A DNA stretch of 64,000 bases from Saccharothrix sp. NRRL B-16314 (GCF_000716595.1 NZ_JNXC01000013.1:91044-155043), one strand, 5' to 3'. Shown: positions 16,729 to 24,600, counted from the first letter of the stretch. Notes: generated by a model not told the origin, from the letters alone. A program made the numbers and translations.

Positions 16729-17814
16729 GTGCTCGCCGAGTTGTTCCTCGACGCGTCCCGCGCCTGCCACGTCCACAGCCCGCTCACCCACTCCCTGCTG
16801 GTGTCGGCCGCGGAAGACCTGGCGCGCGGGGGCGTCACCGCGCGGGTCATGGCGGGCGCCGAGTGCGACCGCCACGGCACCGTGCCCGGTCTCCGGTTCG
16901 CGGGCGCCCTGCACCGGCTGGTCCTCGAAGGACGGGCGCCGACCCTCGCGAAGCACTACCCGACGGCAGGCGGCAGGCCCGACCTGGACACGTTGTGGGA
17001 GGACGCCCTGCCGGTGCTGCACGAGCACACCGACGAGCTGCACGCCCTGGTCACGTCCACCGTCGTGCAGACGAACGAGCCGGGCCGCAGCGCACCGCTG
17101 TTCGGCGGCCTCCAGACCGCCACCCACCTGGCCGCCCTCGAAGCGGACCGCCGCGCCACGTTCGCGATCCGGCTGCTGGAGGTCGGCGCGTCCGGCGGCC
17201 TGAACCTCCGGCCGCACCGCATCGCCTACCGGGCGGACGGCGTCACGTACGGCGACCGGCACAGCCCGTTCGTGCTCGACCCGAGGTGGACCGGCCGCCC
17301 ACCGGTCGACTTCGCCCACAACCTGCGCCTGGTCCGGCGGGCCGGCTGCGACGTCAGCCCGGTGGACGTGTCCACAGAGGACGGGCGGCTGCACCTGTCG
17401 TCGTTCGTGTGGGCCGACCAGCCGGCGCGCTTCGACCGCCTCCAGACCGCCCTGGACCTGGCCCGGCTCGACCCGGTGCCGGTCCAGCGGGCGACCGGCC
17501 CGGAGTGGCTGGCCGACCAGCTGGCCCGACCGGAGCGCGACGTGCTGACCGTCGTGTGGCACTCGGTGGTCTGGCAGTACGCGTCACCGGCCGACCGGGC
17601 CATGGGCCGGGCCATCCTCGCCGACGCCGCCGCCCGCGCCACCCGGATGGCGCCGCTCGCCCTGCTCGTCTACGAGCCGCGGCGCACGCACATGGCGGAC
17701 AAGTACGAGTTCCAGCTCCTGCTCAAGCTGTGGCCGGCGGGTGTCTCGCTGCGCCTGGGCACGGGCGTGGGCCACGGCATCCCGTTCTCGTGGGACACCC
17801 AGCCCTGGAACTGA
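16729..17814 (+). CDS. DUF2332 family protein, first copy
   Basis: A 361-aa protein of the DUF2332 family. Signature segments are VVQTNEPGRSAPL, LLEVGASGGLNL (resembles an SAM-binding glycine loop), FVWADQPARFDRL and TVVWHSVVWQY. The family is common in actinobacteria; a methyltransferase-like fold is suggested by the motif, but activity is unproven. GTG 16729 was chosen because codon use deteriorates upstream. A second copy of identical length (361 aa) lies at 19844-20929. Confidence 0.8.
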   Translation: MLAELFLDASRACHVHSPLTHSLLVSAAEDLARGGVTARVMAGAECDRHGTVPGLRFAGALHRLVLEGRAPTLAKHYPTAGGRPDLDTLWEDALPVLHEHTDELHALVTSTVVQTNEPGRSAPLFGGLQTATHLAALEADRRATFAIRLLEVGASGGLNLRPHRIAYRADGVTYGDRHSPFVLDPRWTGRPPVDFAHNLRLVRRAGCDVSPVDVSTEDGRLHLSSFVWADQPARFDRLQTALDLARLDPVPVQRATGPEWLADQLARPERDVLTVVWHSVVWQYASPADRAMGRAILADAAARATRMAPLALLVYEPRRTHMADKYEFQLLLKLWPAGVSLRLGTGVGHGIPFSWDTQPWN

Positions 17815-17839
17815 GTCGGGTCGCGCCGCCTCCGAGCCC

Positions 17840-17935
17840 TCAGTGGCCGTTGGCGATCAGCAGGGTCACCGTGGTGAGCCAGCCGAGCAGGAACGTGAGC
17901 ACCCAGAAGCGGGGGTTGGAGAACATCCTGGTCAT
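17840..17935 (-). CDS. 31-aa single-helix membrane protein downstream of corA
   Basis: A short ORF starting at ATG 17935: a basic N-terminus (MTRMFSNPRF), one hydrophobic helix (WVLTFLLGWLTTVTLLIA) and the end NGH. Every sense codon ends in G or C, as expected for a real gene here. It starts 36 nt after the corA stop on the same strand, so it could be co-transcribed with the magnesium channel. Small membrane proteins that modulate Mg2+ transporters are known (MgtS, MgtR in enterics), which makes a regulatory partner role attractive but unproven. Confidence 0.5.
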   Translation of the reverse strand: MTRMFSNPRFWVLTFLLGWLTTVTLLIANGH

Positions 17936-17971
17936 GTCGGAACATCCCGTCGCGGGAAGGGGAAGGGGGAC

Positions 17972-19048
17972 TCAGAGCCAGCGGTTGCGACGGAATATTC
18001 GGTACAGCGTGAGGCAGACGGCGATGATCATCGAGATCACCAGGGGGTAGCCGTAGCGCCAGCGCAGCTCGGGCATGTGGTCGAAGTTCATGCCGTACAC
18101 GCCGACCACCATGGTCGGCACGGAGATGATGGCCACCCACGCGGCGAGCTTGCGCATGTCCGAGTTCTGCTGCAGCGTGATCTTCGCCAGCACCGCGTTG
18201 ACCAGCGTGGTCAGCAGCTCGTCGAAGTTGATCACGCGCTCGGACACCTCGGTGAGGTGGTCGTCGACGTCGCGGAAGTACGAGCGCACCTGCTCCGGGA
18301 TCAGCGGCGTGTAGCCCTCCGCGAGCCGGCGCAGCGGCACGGCCAGCGGCATCACCGCCCGGCGCAGCTCCAGCACCTCGCGCTTCATCAGGTAGATCTG
18401 GTCGGCGCTGACCCGGCTGCGCGGCTGGAAGACCAGCGCCTCCATCTGGTCGATGTCGTCCTCGATGTTGTCGGTGACGTCGAGGTAGTTGTCGACCACG
18501 TGGTCGGCGATCGAGTACAGGACCGCGGCCGGACCGCTGCGCAGCCGCTCGGTCTCCTCCTCCAGCTCGCGCCGCACCGCCGCGAGGCCCGAGTGGTTGC
18601 CGTGCCGCACCGTCACCACGAAGTCCCGACCGAGGAACACCATGATCTCGCCGCTCTCGACGATCTCGTTGGCCGTGTCCGGTGACGCGTTCTGGATGTA
18701 CCGCACGGTCTTGAGCACCATGAAGAGCGTGTTGTCGTAACGCTCCAGCTTGGGCCGCTGGTGGGCGTGCACGGCGTCCTCGACGGCCAGCTCGTGCAAC
18801 CCGAACGTGTCCGCGACGCCCTGGATCTGCTCCTCGTCGGGCTCGTGCAGCCCGATCCAGACGAACCCCTCGCCGCGCTTGCGCACTTCCTCGACCGCGT
18901 CGGTGTGCGTCCAGCGGCCCGGCAGGCGTGCGCCGTCGATGTAGACGCCGCAGTCGACCACGTACGCCGAAAGCGGCATGGGGATGGGCGGTGCGGGGCG
19001 TTCCGGGGCACGGCCTCTCAGGCCGCCGAGGGAAGGCAGGTTGCGCAC
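17972..19048 (-). CDS. corA: CorA-type magnesium/cobalt channel
   Basis: A 358-aa CorA channel: soluble N-terminal alpha/beta domain (GFVWIGLHEPDEE), the long helix, two C-terminal membrane helices and the selectivity motif YGMNF (GMN at 319-321). It works as a pentamer admitting Mg2+. GTG 19048 is chosen because GGAGGAC lies 4-5 nt upstream; the open frame reaches 19096 without another good signal. In M. tuberculosis corA (Rv1239c) also follows sugC. A tiny ORF with a strong ribosome-binding site precedes it and a 31-aa membrane ORF follows it. Confidence 0.9.
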   Translation of the reverse strand: MRNLPSLGGLRGRAPERPAPPIPMPLSAYVVDCGVYIDGARLPGRWTHTDAVEEVRKRGEGFVWIGLHEPDEEQIQGVADTFGLHELAVEDAVHAHQRPKLERYDNTLFMVLKTVRYIQNASPDTANEIVESGEIMVFLGRDFVVTVRHGNHSGLAAVRRELEEETERLRSGPAAVLYSIADHVVDNYLDVTDNIEDDIDQMEALVFQPRSRVSADQIYLMKREVLELRRAVMPLAVPLRRLAEGYTPLIPEQVRSYFRDVDDHLTEVSERVINFDELLTTLVNAVLAKITLQQNSDMRKLAAWVAIISVPTMVVGVYGMNFDHMPELRWRYGYPLVISMIIAVCLTLYRIFRRNRWL

Positions 19049-19119
19049 AGGGGTCCTCCAGGTGGGGAGCGTCGACTCGACGAACGACGACGGCACGTCC
19101 CCGACCGGTACCGCTGGGC

Positions 19120-19188
19120 CTAGCTGTGGAAAGCCGGCTCCCCGATGAGGACGCGCGAGGTACTCGCAGGATGGGGGTCGTTACTCAT
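19120..19188 (-). CDS. Candidate 22-aa leader peptide of corA
   Basis: An ORF of 22 codons plus stop, starting at ATG 19188 (MSNDPHPASTSRV and on to GEPAFHS). It is preceded by GAGGAGGTGAGGG, close to a perfect anti-16S match and the best ribosome-binding site in the area. It ends 71 nt before the corA start. Codon use is not GC3-biased, which argues against an ordinary protein but fits a leader whose translation matters. The acidic/proline start (NDPHP) recalls the Asp/Pro-rich leader peptides that sense low Mg2+ by ribosome destabilisation in enterobacterial mgtA. Confidence 0.4.
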   Translation of the reverse strand: MSNDPHPASTSRVLIGEPAFHS

Positions 19189-19338
19189 CGGTAGCCCTCA
19201 CCTCCTCGGGTCAGCCGTCCGCGGCGGTGTAGTCGCTCACAGACCAGTTGCCGAGGGTACTCCCCCGGTGCTCACACTGTCGTCCCGGTCGAAGGGGTCT
19301 TCGATCACACGGGGAACAGCCAGCCAACGGAGGCGTGC

Positions 19339-19842
19339 GTGCAGTTCGGGCGTTACTACGAGGAGTTCGAGGTCGGCGCGGTCTACAAGCACTGGCCCGG
19401 GAAGACGGTCACCGAGTACGACGACCACCTGTTCTGCCTGCTGACCATGAACCACCACCCGCTGCACATGGACGCGCACTACGCGGCGGAGACGACCGAC
19501 TTCGGCAAGAACGTGGTCGTGGGCAACTACGTGTACTCGCTGCTGCTGGGCATGTCCGTGCCGGACGTGTCGGGCAAGGCGATCGCGAACCTGGAGGTCG
19601 AGTCGCTCAAGCACGTCAAGCCGACCTTCCACGGTGACACCATCTACGGTGAGACCGAGGTGCTGGACAAGACGCCGTCGAAGTCCAAGGACGACCGCGG
19701 CGTGGTCTACGTCGAGACCCGCGGGTACAAACAGGATGGAACGGTCGTCTGCGTGTTCCGCCGGAAGGTCATGGTGCCCAAGCGCTCCTACGGCGACGCA
19801 CGCGGCGGCGAGCAGCCGGGCAGGCCCGAACCCAAGGAGTGA
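19339..19842 (+). CDS. MaoC-like hot-dog dehydratase
   Basis: A 167-aa single hot-dog protein with the MaoC hydratase pattern: LLTMNHHPLHMDAHYA (catalytic His region) and GKNVVVGNYVYSLLLG. It is similar in type to the single-domain MaoC proteins found beside CitE-like and acyl-CoA dehydrogenase genes in actinobacteria. It would hydrate a 2-enoyl-CoA; mesaconyl-CoA hydratase is a possible role given the lyase and dehydrogenase elsewhere in the window, but they are 12-16 kb away. GTG 19339 follows the AACGGAGGCGTGC region. Two bases separate it from the next gene. Confidence 0.75.
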   Translation: MQFGRYYEEFEVGAVYKHWPGKTVTEYDDHLFCLLTMNHHPLHMDAHYAAETTDFGKNVVVGNYVYSLLLGMSVPDVSGKAIANLEVESLKHVKPTFHGDTIYGETEVLDKTPSKSKDDRGVVYVETRGYKQDGTVVCVFRRKVMVPKRSYGDARGGEQPGRPEPKE

Positions 19843-19843
19843 C

Positions 19844-20929
19844 GTGACCTCGCTGGATCTGGTGCGGCAACGACTGGCCGGGTTCGCCCAGCGGGAGGCG
19901 CACGGCGTTTCCCCGCTCTACGAGCACCTGGCTTCGCACGCCGCCGACGATCCGGAGGTCGCCGGTCTGCTGACCGCCGCCCCGGAGCGGTTCGCGCACG
20001 CGACCCTGCTCCTGGCGGCGGCGCACCGGCTGGTGCAGGCCGAGCCGTACCACGCGCTGTCGAACTACTACCCGTCCCTCGGCGGCACTTACGGCGCGGA
20101 CGAGAACACGTGGCCGCTGTTCCGCACCTTCGTGCTGGACCGGGCGGACCGGATGCGGGCGCTGATCTCCAGTCGCAGCACCCAGACCAACGAGGTGCGC
20201 CGGGCCGCGCTGCTCTACCCGGCGCTGGCGCAGGTCAAGGGACCGGTCGGGCTGCTGGAGGTCGGCTGCTCGGCCGGTCTGCTGCTGGGGCTGGACCAGT
20301 ACGGCTACCGCTACCAGACCGAGCAGGCCGGGCAGCTGGTCGCCGGACCGGCGAAGGCGGCGCTCGGGCTGCACTGCGCGCTGGAGGCGGCGCCCGGCGC
20401 GGAACTGCCGAAGATCCCCAAGACGGTGAAGGTCGCGGCCAAGGTGGGGTTGGACCGGGCGCCCGCCGACCTGACCGACGAGGACACGTACGCGTGGCTC
20501 GAAGCGTGCGTGTGGGCGGACCAGCCGGAGCGGCTGCGGCTGTTCGGCGTGGCCGCGACCGTGCAGCGGAAGTCGCCGCCGGAGTTCGTCGTCGGTGATG
20601 CGGTGGCGGACCTCGGGAAGGCCGCCGACCGCGTGCCCGCCGACCTGCCGCTGGTGGTGCTGACCAGCAACGTCCTGCCGTACGTGCCGGGGGAGGAGTT
20701 CGTCCGGGCGCTGAGCGCGCTGGACCGCCCGGTGTGGTGGTTGAGCCACGAGGGGTACGCGGCGGGGCTGGTGCACGTCCTGCCGGGGCGGGAAGACCTG
20801 CGGCCCGGCCCGGACGAGCAGGCGTTCGGCGTGGTGGGCCTGGTCCGGGTCGAGGACGGCGAGGTCCGGTCGGCGCGGGCGTTGGCCAAGACCGCGCTGC
20901 ACGGCCAGCGGCTGACCTGGCTGCCGTGA
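19844..20929 (+). CDS. DUF2332 family protein, second copy
   Basis: A 361-aa DUF2332 protein. It matches the first copy at the family landmarks: STQTNEVRRAALL, LLEVGCSAGLLLGLD, CVWADQPERLRL and VVLTSNVLPYV, but differs over most of its length, so it is an old paralogue rather than a recent duplication. GTG 19844 has AAGGAG at 19834-19839 and starts one base after the MaoC stop, so the two are one operon. Function unknown. Confidence 0.8.
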   Translation: MTSLDLVRQRLAGFAQREAHGVSPLYEHLASHAADDPEVAGLLTAAPERFAHATLLLAAAHRLVQAEPYHALSNYYPSLGGTYGADENTWPLFRTFVLDRADRMRALISSRSTQTNEVRRAALLYPALAQVKGPVGLLEVGCSAGLLLGLDQYGYRYQTEQAGQLVAGPAKAALGLHCALEAAPGAELPKIPKTVKVAAKVGLDRAPADLTDEDTYAWLEACVWADQPERLRLFGVAATVQRKSPPEFVVGDAVADLGKAADRVPADLPLVVLTSNVLPYVPGEEFVRALSALDRPVWWLSHEGYAAGLVHVLPGREDLRPGPDEQAFGVVGLVRVEDGEVRSARALAKTALHGQRLTWLP

Positions 20930-20956
20930 TCGTGTCACCCGATCGGGCGAAGTTGA

Positions 20957-21376
20957 TCAAACCCTGGGCAGCTGACCCCACGCCCTGAGGGTGTCGTGGA
21001 GCATCTCGACCAGTGGGAGTGTGGCCAAGATCGCAGCGTCGGCCCAGCGGGCGTCCGATGCGTCGTCGCCCGCTCGGAGGACGCCGGATCGCACCTGGCA
21101 GGCGTAGTCGTGGATCTCGTAGAGCCCGTGCGGCGCCGGACGGGTGACGCTGCCGATCAACGCCCCGACTGTCACGGAGAGTCCTGTTTCCTCCAGAAGT
21201 TCCCGCATAATTGCGGTCTCGTCGGATTCGCCGCTCTCGACTCGGCCGCCCGGCAACGACCACAGTCCCTCACCTGGGGGATTGCTGCGACGCACGAGCA
21301 GCAGTCGCCCGTTCGTGTCATGCACGATCGCGCCAACGCAGCGGATCCGAAGCCCTCTTTCGGTCGTCACGATCAC
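20957..21376 (-). CDS. Nudix hydrolase
   Basis: A 139-aa Nudix protein with the full box starting at residue 43: GGRVESGESDE, then MRELLEETGL, so the catalytic Glu residues are intact. It hydrolyses a nucleoside diphosphate linked to another group; the N-terminal VGAIVHDTNGRLLLVRR resembles NTP-cleaning MutT-like members. GTG 21376 is the start. It converges with the DUF2332 gene; the 27-nt gap contains the palindrome CCCGATCGGG. Confidence 0.85.
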   Translation of the reverse strand: MIVTTERGLRIRCVGAIVHDTNGRLLLVRRSNPPGEGLWSLPGGRVESGESDETAIMRELLEETGLSVTVGALIGSVTRPAPHGLYEIHDYACQVRSGVLRAGDDASDARWADAAILATLPLVEMLHDTLRAWGQLPRV

Positions 21377-21513
21377 CGAGCGTAGTCACACCGGGTTGGC
21401 GGTGCAGCACGCTGACCCAAGTGCGGTACAAATCTCCCGACGTGTCGCGGAGTGCGGTACAACGGTTTTCACTGGCGCCAAACGGGTGCGGTAGCGAACG
21501 GGAGTTGATCACC

Positions 21514-21672
21514 GTGAATCTGAAGAAGATTCTCACTTTCGCCGGGGTCGGCTTGGTCCTGTTCTTCCTCATCGCGGAACCTCAGCAGGCTGCCCAACTC
21601 GTGCACAACATCCTGGGCACCCTCCAGACGGCCGCTGAGGCGCTCATCACCTTCGTGAAACAATTGTTCTGA
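21514..21672 (+). CDS. 52-aa membrane-associated small protein
   Basis: Starts at GTG 21514 with GGGAG 9 nt upstream. A basic start (MNLKKIL), one hydrophobic helix (TFAGVGLVLFFLIA), then an amphipathic C-terminal half (LGTLQTAAEALITFVKQLF). It lies 38 nt upstream of the PH-domain gene in the same direction, a pairing I believe is conserved in related genera. Role unknown; it could assemble with that membrane protein. Confidence 0.65.
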   Translation: MNLKKILTFAGVGLVLFFLIAEPQQAAQLVHNILGTLQTAAEALITFVKQLF

Positions 21673-21710
21673 GTCGCCCGACTCCTCCCCCACGGCGAGA
21701 GGTCGCAGGC

Positions 21711-22277
21711 ATGTTCGCACCACGTGACCCCGACGAGTACCTGCTCCCCACGGAGCGTCGGGTCATCCGGGTACGCAGGCACTGGAGCAGCCTGCTCTGG
21801 GATCTCCTCGAAGCAGGCGCTCTGCTGGCCGGCGCGATGATGATCTCCTACCTGCTGCCGGACAGCGCGGGGATCATGATCATCCAGAACATCCTCTGGT
21901 ACGCCTCGCTGTTCGTGCTGCTCAGGCTGGCCTACTTCGTCATGGAGTGGTGGGTGGAGCGGATCGTCGTCACCGACAAGAGGTTCATGATCTCCTCGGG
22001 GGTGTTCGAGACCAAGGTCGCCATGATGCCGATCAGCAAGGTCACCGACCTGACCTACGAGCGCTCGGTGCTCGGGCGCATGTTCGGCTTCGGCACCCTG
22101 GTCGTCGAGTCGGCCGGTCAGATCCAGGCGTTGAACCGGATCGAGTACCTGCCGAACCCCGAGGAGGTCTACGACGCCATCTCGGAGTTGACCTTCGGTG
22201 ACAAGAAGGCCCAGGCGGAGCGGTTCTCGATGATCAAGGCGCAACGGGCGGCGCGCGGCAAGAAGATGGTGCCGTGA
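21711..22277 (+). CDS. PH-domain (bPH2/DUF304) membrane protein
   Basis: A 188-aa protein: cytoplasmic N-terminus (DEYLLPTERRVIRVRRH), two hydrophobic helices at about 28-50 and 58-78, then a bacterial PH-like domain (RIVVTDKRFMISSGVF, then KVTDLTYERSVLGRMFGFGTLVVES). DUF304-type proteins sit in the membrane with the PH domain inside the cell; the function is not established. It is likely co-transcribed with the preceding 52-aa protein and perhaps the PHP gene. Confidence 0.8.
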   Translation: MFAPRDPDEYLLPTERRVIRVRRHWSSLLWDLLEAGALLAGAMMISYLLPDSAGIMIIQNILWYASLFVLLRLAYFVMEWWVERIVVTDKRFMISSGVFETKVAMMPISKVTDLTYERSVLGRMFGFGTLVVESAGQIQALNRIEYLPNPEEVYDAISELTFGDKKAQAERFSMIKAQRAARGKKMVP

Positions 22278-22329
22278 GCCAGGCGGCGGGCGCCGGCGCC
22301 GGCGGAATGCCGTAGTAGAGACTGGCGCG

Positions 22330-23187
22330 GTGCGCATCGACCTGCACACCCACTCGACCGAGTCCGACGGCACCGACACGCCCGCGGAGTTGGTGGCGGC
22401 TGCTGCCGCCGCCGGCTTGGGCGCGGTCGCGCTCACCGACCACGACACCGCTGCCGGCTGGGCGGAGGCGGCCGACGCGCTGCCACCCGGCTTGAAGCTG
22501 GTACGCGGCGCGGAGCTGTCGTGTGCGTCCGACGACGGCCGGGGCAGGGTCATCACCGTCCACCTGCTCGCCTACCTGTACGACCCGACCTCGCCCGCGT
22601 TGGTGGAGGAGCAGTTGCGGCTGCGCCTCGAACGACGGCACCGACTGCGCCGGATGGCGGAGCGGATGGTCGAGGACGGCTTCCCGATCGACCCGGACGA
22701 GCTGATGGCGGCCATGCCGACCGACGCGCCCGCCGGCCGTCCGCACCTCGCCATGGCGTTGATCAGGGCCGGCGTGGTGGCGACCGTGGACGAGGCGTTC
22801 GCCCGGTACCTGACCGGCGGCCGGTACTACGTGCCGCGGACCGACACGCCCGTGGCGCGGGCCATCGAGATGATCACCGAGGCGGGTGGGGTGACGGTGC
22901 TCGCGCACCCGTTCGCGCTGTCCCGGGGGCCGATCGTCACCGACGAGGTGGTGGCCGACCTCGCGGGGCTCGGGCTGGCCGGTGTCGAGGTGGACCACCC
23001 GGACCACGACCTGCCGACCAGGGTGCGGCTGCGCGGGCTGGCGGGGGAGTTGGGGCTGCTGACCACCGGGTCCAGCGACTACCACGGCACGAACAAGACG
23101 GTGCGGCTCGGCGCGGAGACCACGTCGCCGGAGGTGCTGGACGCCCTGGCCGACCGGGCCACCGGCTGCAAGATCATCGTCGGCTGA
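22330..23187 (+). CDS. PHP-domain phosphoesterase (RNase AM / nucleoside bisphosphatase type)
   Basis: A 285-aa protein of the YciV/RnaseAM group. Metal ligands are in DLHTHST at the start, ALTDHDT at about 35-41, LAHPF and the C-terminal SSDYHG. Family members remove 3' phosphates from nucleoside 3',5'-bisphosphates or trim RNA 5' ends with Mn2+. The start is GTG 22330, as the conserved RIDLHTHS follows directly. The 563-bp gap after it contains a minisatellite and no gene. Confidence 0.85.
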   Translation: MRIDLHTHSTESDGTDTPAELVAAAAAAGLGAVALTDHDTAAGWAEAADALPPGLKLVRGAELSCASDDGRGRVITVHLLAYLYDPTSPALVEEQLRLRLERRHRLRRMAERMVEDGFPIDPDELMAAMPTDAPAGRPHLAMALIRAGVVATVDEAFARYLTGGRYYVPRTDTPVARAIEMITEAGGVTVLAHPFALSRGPIVTDEVVADLAGLGLAGVEVDHPDHDLPTRVRLRGLAGELGLLTTGSSDYHGTNKTVRLGAETTSPEVLDALADRATGCKIIVG

Positions 23188-23206
23188 CCCGACCCGCCGC
23201 CCGGGG

Positions 23207-23590
23207 GCGCGGCCTCCACCAACGCACACCCACGCGGTTCGGGGAGCGGCCTTCACCGGCGCGCCGCCACCCCGCCCAGGAAGCGCGGTTTCCACCGGTG
23301 CGCTGCCACCCCGCCCGGCGAGCCTGGCCTCTGCCGGTGCGCGGCAACGCCGCCCGGGATGTGCGGCCCTCTGCCGGTGCGCGGCCACACCGTCGGGTGA
23401 GCGCGGCCTGCACCGACACGCTGCCAGCCCGCCTGGGAAGCGAGGTCTCTGCCGGTGCGCGGCCACGCTGCCTGGCGAGCCTGGTCTCTGCCGGTGCGCG
23501 GCACCGCCATCCGGCGAGCGAGGTCCCCGCCGACGCCCGGCCACGCCGCCCGGGGCGTGCGGCCTCCGCCAACCACCGACGCGAGGTCGC
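23207..23590. repeat. 39-bp tandem repeat (minisatellite), 8-9 degenerate copies
   Basis: Units start at 23244, 23283, 23322, 23361, 23401, 23440, 23479 and 23518, each 39 bp (one is 40), with a degenerate unit on each side. The conserved core is near CTCTGCCGGTGCGCGGCCAC. As 39 is divisible by three, long frames stay open across it, but they join two unrelated genes and are not real. The array lies between the PHP and RecB-type genes. Confidence 0.85.
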
Positions 23591-23600
23591 GTCGATCGTT

Positions 23601-23651
23601 CGCGACTGGTTTCCGGCGATCACGCCCTTCGATCGCCGGAAACCAGTCGCG
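23601..23651. repeat. Perfect 21-bp inverted repeat
   Basis: CGCGACTGGTTTCCGGCGATC (23601-23621; 21 bp) is followed after 9 nt by its exact complement (23631-23651). It is far longer than a normal terminator stem and sits about 400 bp beyond the end of the PHP gene and 100 bp before the RecB-type gene. Confidence 0.9.
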
Positions 23652-23654
23652 AGC

Positions 23655-23678
23655 GGTCGACTTCCAGGCGACCGAGCC
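23655..23678 (+). repeat. 24-nt dispersed repeat, copy 1
   Basis: The 24 bases beginning GGTCGACTTCCAGGCGACCG are identical to 50566-50589. Both copies lie 59-73 nt before the GTG of a gene for a RecB-type nuclease (this one) or a helicase-nuclease (adnA). The DNA just downstream of both copies is also partly alike (GCCATCC). Confidence 0.8.
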
Positions 23679-23750
23679 CGCGACGCCGAAGGCGGCGCCA
23701 TCCAACGCCGCAATCCAACACCGTCGGACCCCTTGAGTAGCGTTGCCCTC

Positions 23751-24590
23751 GTGCAGGAACAGCTGGGGTTCGACTTCGGCGCGATGCCGAAGAAGCTCGT
23801 GCGGGTGACACCGGCGAAGCTCGCGACGTGGGCCGACTGCCCGCGTCGGTTTCGCATGGCCTACCTCGACCGGCCGTCGCCGCCGCGTGGTGGGGCGTGG
23901 GCGCACAACACCCTCGGCGCGGTGGTGCACAACGCGTTGAAGGCGCTGTTCGACCTGCCCGTCCAGCGGCGCACCCCGGAGCAGGCGGTCGCGTTGCTGC
24001 ACCGGCAGTGGAAGAACGAGGGCTTCCGGGACGCCGAGCAGGCGGGCGTCTACCGGGACCGCGCGGTCGGGTGGGTGCGCGACTACGTCACCGGCATCGA
24101 CACGTCCATCGAACCGGTCGGCATCGAGCGGTGGGTGTCCACGCCGACGTCGAAGATCGTCGCGGAGGGCCGAGTCGACCGGATCGACCTGCGCGACGGC
24201 GAGCTGGTGATCGTCGACTACAAGACCGGGCGGCACGCGCTGACGGTGGACGACGCGCGGGGCTCGCAGGCGTTGGCCCTGTACGCGCTGGCCGCGCGGC
24301 GGACGTTGCGCAAGCCGTGCCACCGGGTGGAGCTGCACCACCTGCCGTCGGGCTCGGTGGCGGTGTGGGAGCACACCGAGGAGAGCCTGGCGCGGCACGT
24401 GACGCGGGCCGAGGAGGCGGCGGACGAGTTGGCGCTGGCCACCGACACCCTCGCCGCCGGCGGTGACCCGGAGATCCTCTTCCCGCCGCGCACCGGCAAC
24501 CAGTGCACGTGGTGCGACTTCCGCCGTTCCTGCCCGGAGGGTCAGCGGGCATCGCCGGCGATCGACCCGTGGGCGTTGCTCGCGCCGTAG
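23751..24590 (+). CDS. RecB-family PD-(D/E)XK exonuclease with Fe-S cysteines
   Basis: A 279-aa stand-alone nuclease domain of the RecB/AddB/Cas4-like group. It shows EGRVDRIDLRD and VIVDYKTG, the acidic and Lys catalytic residues, and a cysteine set CPRRF near the start with CTWC and SCPEG at the end, as in the iron-sulfur staple of AddB. A conserved KLATWADC start matches the family's PDDEXK_1 domain. GTG 23751 starts just before the body of the domain. It probably works on single-stranded DNA ends in repair; partner unknown. Confidence 0.85.
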   Translation: MQEQLGFDFGAMPKKLVRVTPAKLATWADCPRRFRMAYLDRPSPPRGGAWAHNTLGAVVHNALKALFDLPVQRRTPEQAVALLHRQWKNEGFRDAEQAGVYRDRAVGWVRDYVTGIDTSIEPVGIERWVSTPTSKIVAEGRVDRIDLRDGELVIVDYKTGRHALTVDDARGSQALALYALAARRTLRKPCHRVELHHLPSGSVAVWEHTEESLARHVTRAEEAADELALATDTLAAGGDPEILFPPRTGNQCTWCDFRRSCPEGQRASPAIDPWALLAP

Positions 24591-24600
24591 AGTTGGCCGG

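Noticed and set aside
22521..24590. 689-codon frame spanning the 39-bp repeat
   Set aside because: It reads out of frame through the PHP gene, across the minisatellite and then into the real RecB-type nuclease; the repeat period being a multiple of three keeps it open.
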